A DNA stretch of 5,193 bases. Origin: an uncultured Lachnospiraceae bacterium (GTDB lineage Bacteria; Bacillota; Clostridia; Lachnospirales; Lachnospiraceae). Positions within the stretch are counted from its first letter, which is position 1, and each line of letters opens with the position of its first letter. The DNA lies in contig CAMTBF010000287.1 in assembly GCA_947068385.1 (NCBI GenBank), forward strand, positions 1 through 5,193. The letters are read 5' to 3'. A model generated the notes under the pieces. The model made no database searches. It saw nothing but the letters and a program-made list of their open reading frames with translations, and had not been told where the DNA came from. Positions 5,186 through 5,193 of the stretch are shown in pieces. A program made the position numbers and the translations under genes.

Positions 5186-5193
5186 TTCCCGTA
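5146..5193 (-). repeat. right arm of the 48-base inverted repeat at the window end
   Basis: An exact reverse complement of 4961-5008. It replaces the P-loop coding sequence expected after the RPRR codons. The bases GCGCT at 5146-5150 would also fit the normal gene continuation (Arg codon, then T of a Phe codon), so the junction lies in a short microhomology. The arm runs to the last base of the window. Confidence 0.95.

Noticed and set aside
4961..5193. Insertion sequence or integron-type terminal repeats
   Set aside because: There is no transposase or integrase frame and no target duplication, and the enclosed 137 bases are simply the start of the AAA-ATPase-like gene.

Overview
The window looks like a chromosomal segment of a fairly GC-rich member of the Clostridia, most likely Lachnospiraceae. 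The basis is the type of its proteins (a short-A-domain FtsY, a medium-form threonine dehydratase with one ACT domain, a YitT protein, a DUF6688-like membrane protein and the start of a DUF1703/AAA-ATPase-like protein), strong AGGAGG-type ribosome binding sites, and GC-rich genes set against an AT-rich regulatory gap. Species cannot be assigned from this.

Layout. Positions 1-57 are a short stretch with no assignable gene. On the + strand follow ftsY (58-1008, signal recognition particle receptor), ilvA (1010-2368, threonine ammonia-lyase, one base after the ftsY stop and probably translationally coupled to it), a 187-base gap with a GC-rich hairpin and no convincing promoter, and a yitT-family membrane protein (2556-3476). 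A multi-pass membrane protein of DUF6688 type lies on the - strand (4777-3464), and its 3' end overlaps the yitT 3' end by 13 bases. An AT-rich divergent region (4778-5008) carries a promoter on each strand, two inverted repeats and a good ribosome binding site. The last gene, on the + strand from 5009, is the N-terminus of a DUF1703-type AAA-ATPase-like protein.

How it fits together. The three + strand genes are plausibly one transcription unit but belong to unrelated processes (membrane protein targeting, isoleucine precursor synthesis or threonine breakdown, and an uncharacterised membrane function). The - strand gene has its own promoter. I see no defence, CRISPR or mobile system.

The strongest unexplained structure is at the right edge. 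The last 48 bases (5146-5193) are an exact reverse complement of 4961-5008, the leader and ribosome binding site directly before the last gene's ATG. The reading frame breaks just before the expected ATP-binding P-loop. The likeliest explanation is a foldback chimera or assembly end artefact at a GCGCT microhomology; a genuine inversion cannot be excluded from the sequence alone. Also notable are a Glu-rich, tandemly repeated N-terminal extension on IlvA and a dyad centred on the -10 element of the last gene's promoter.
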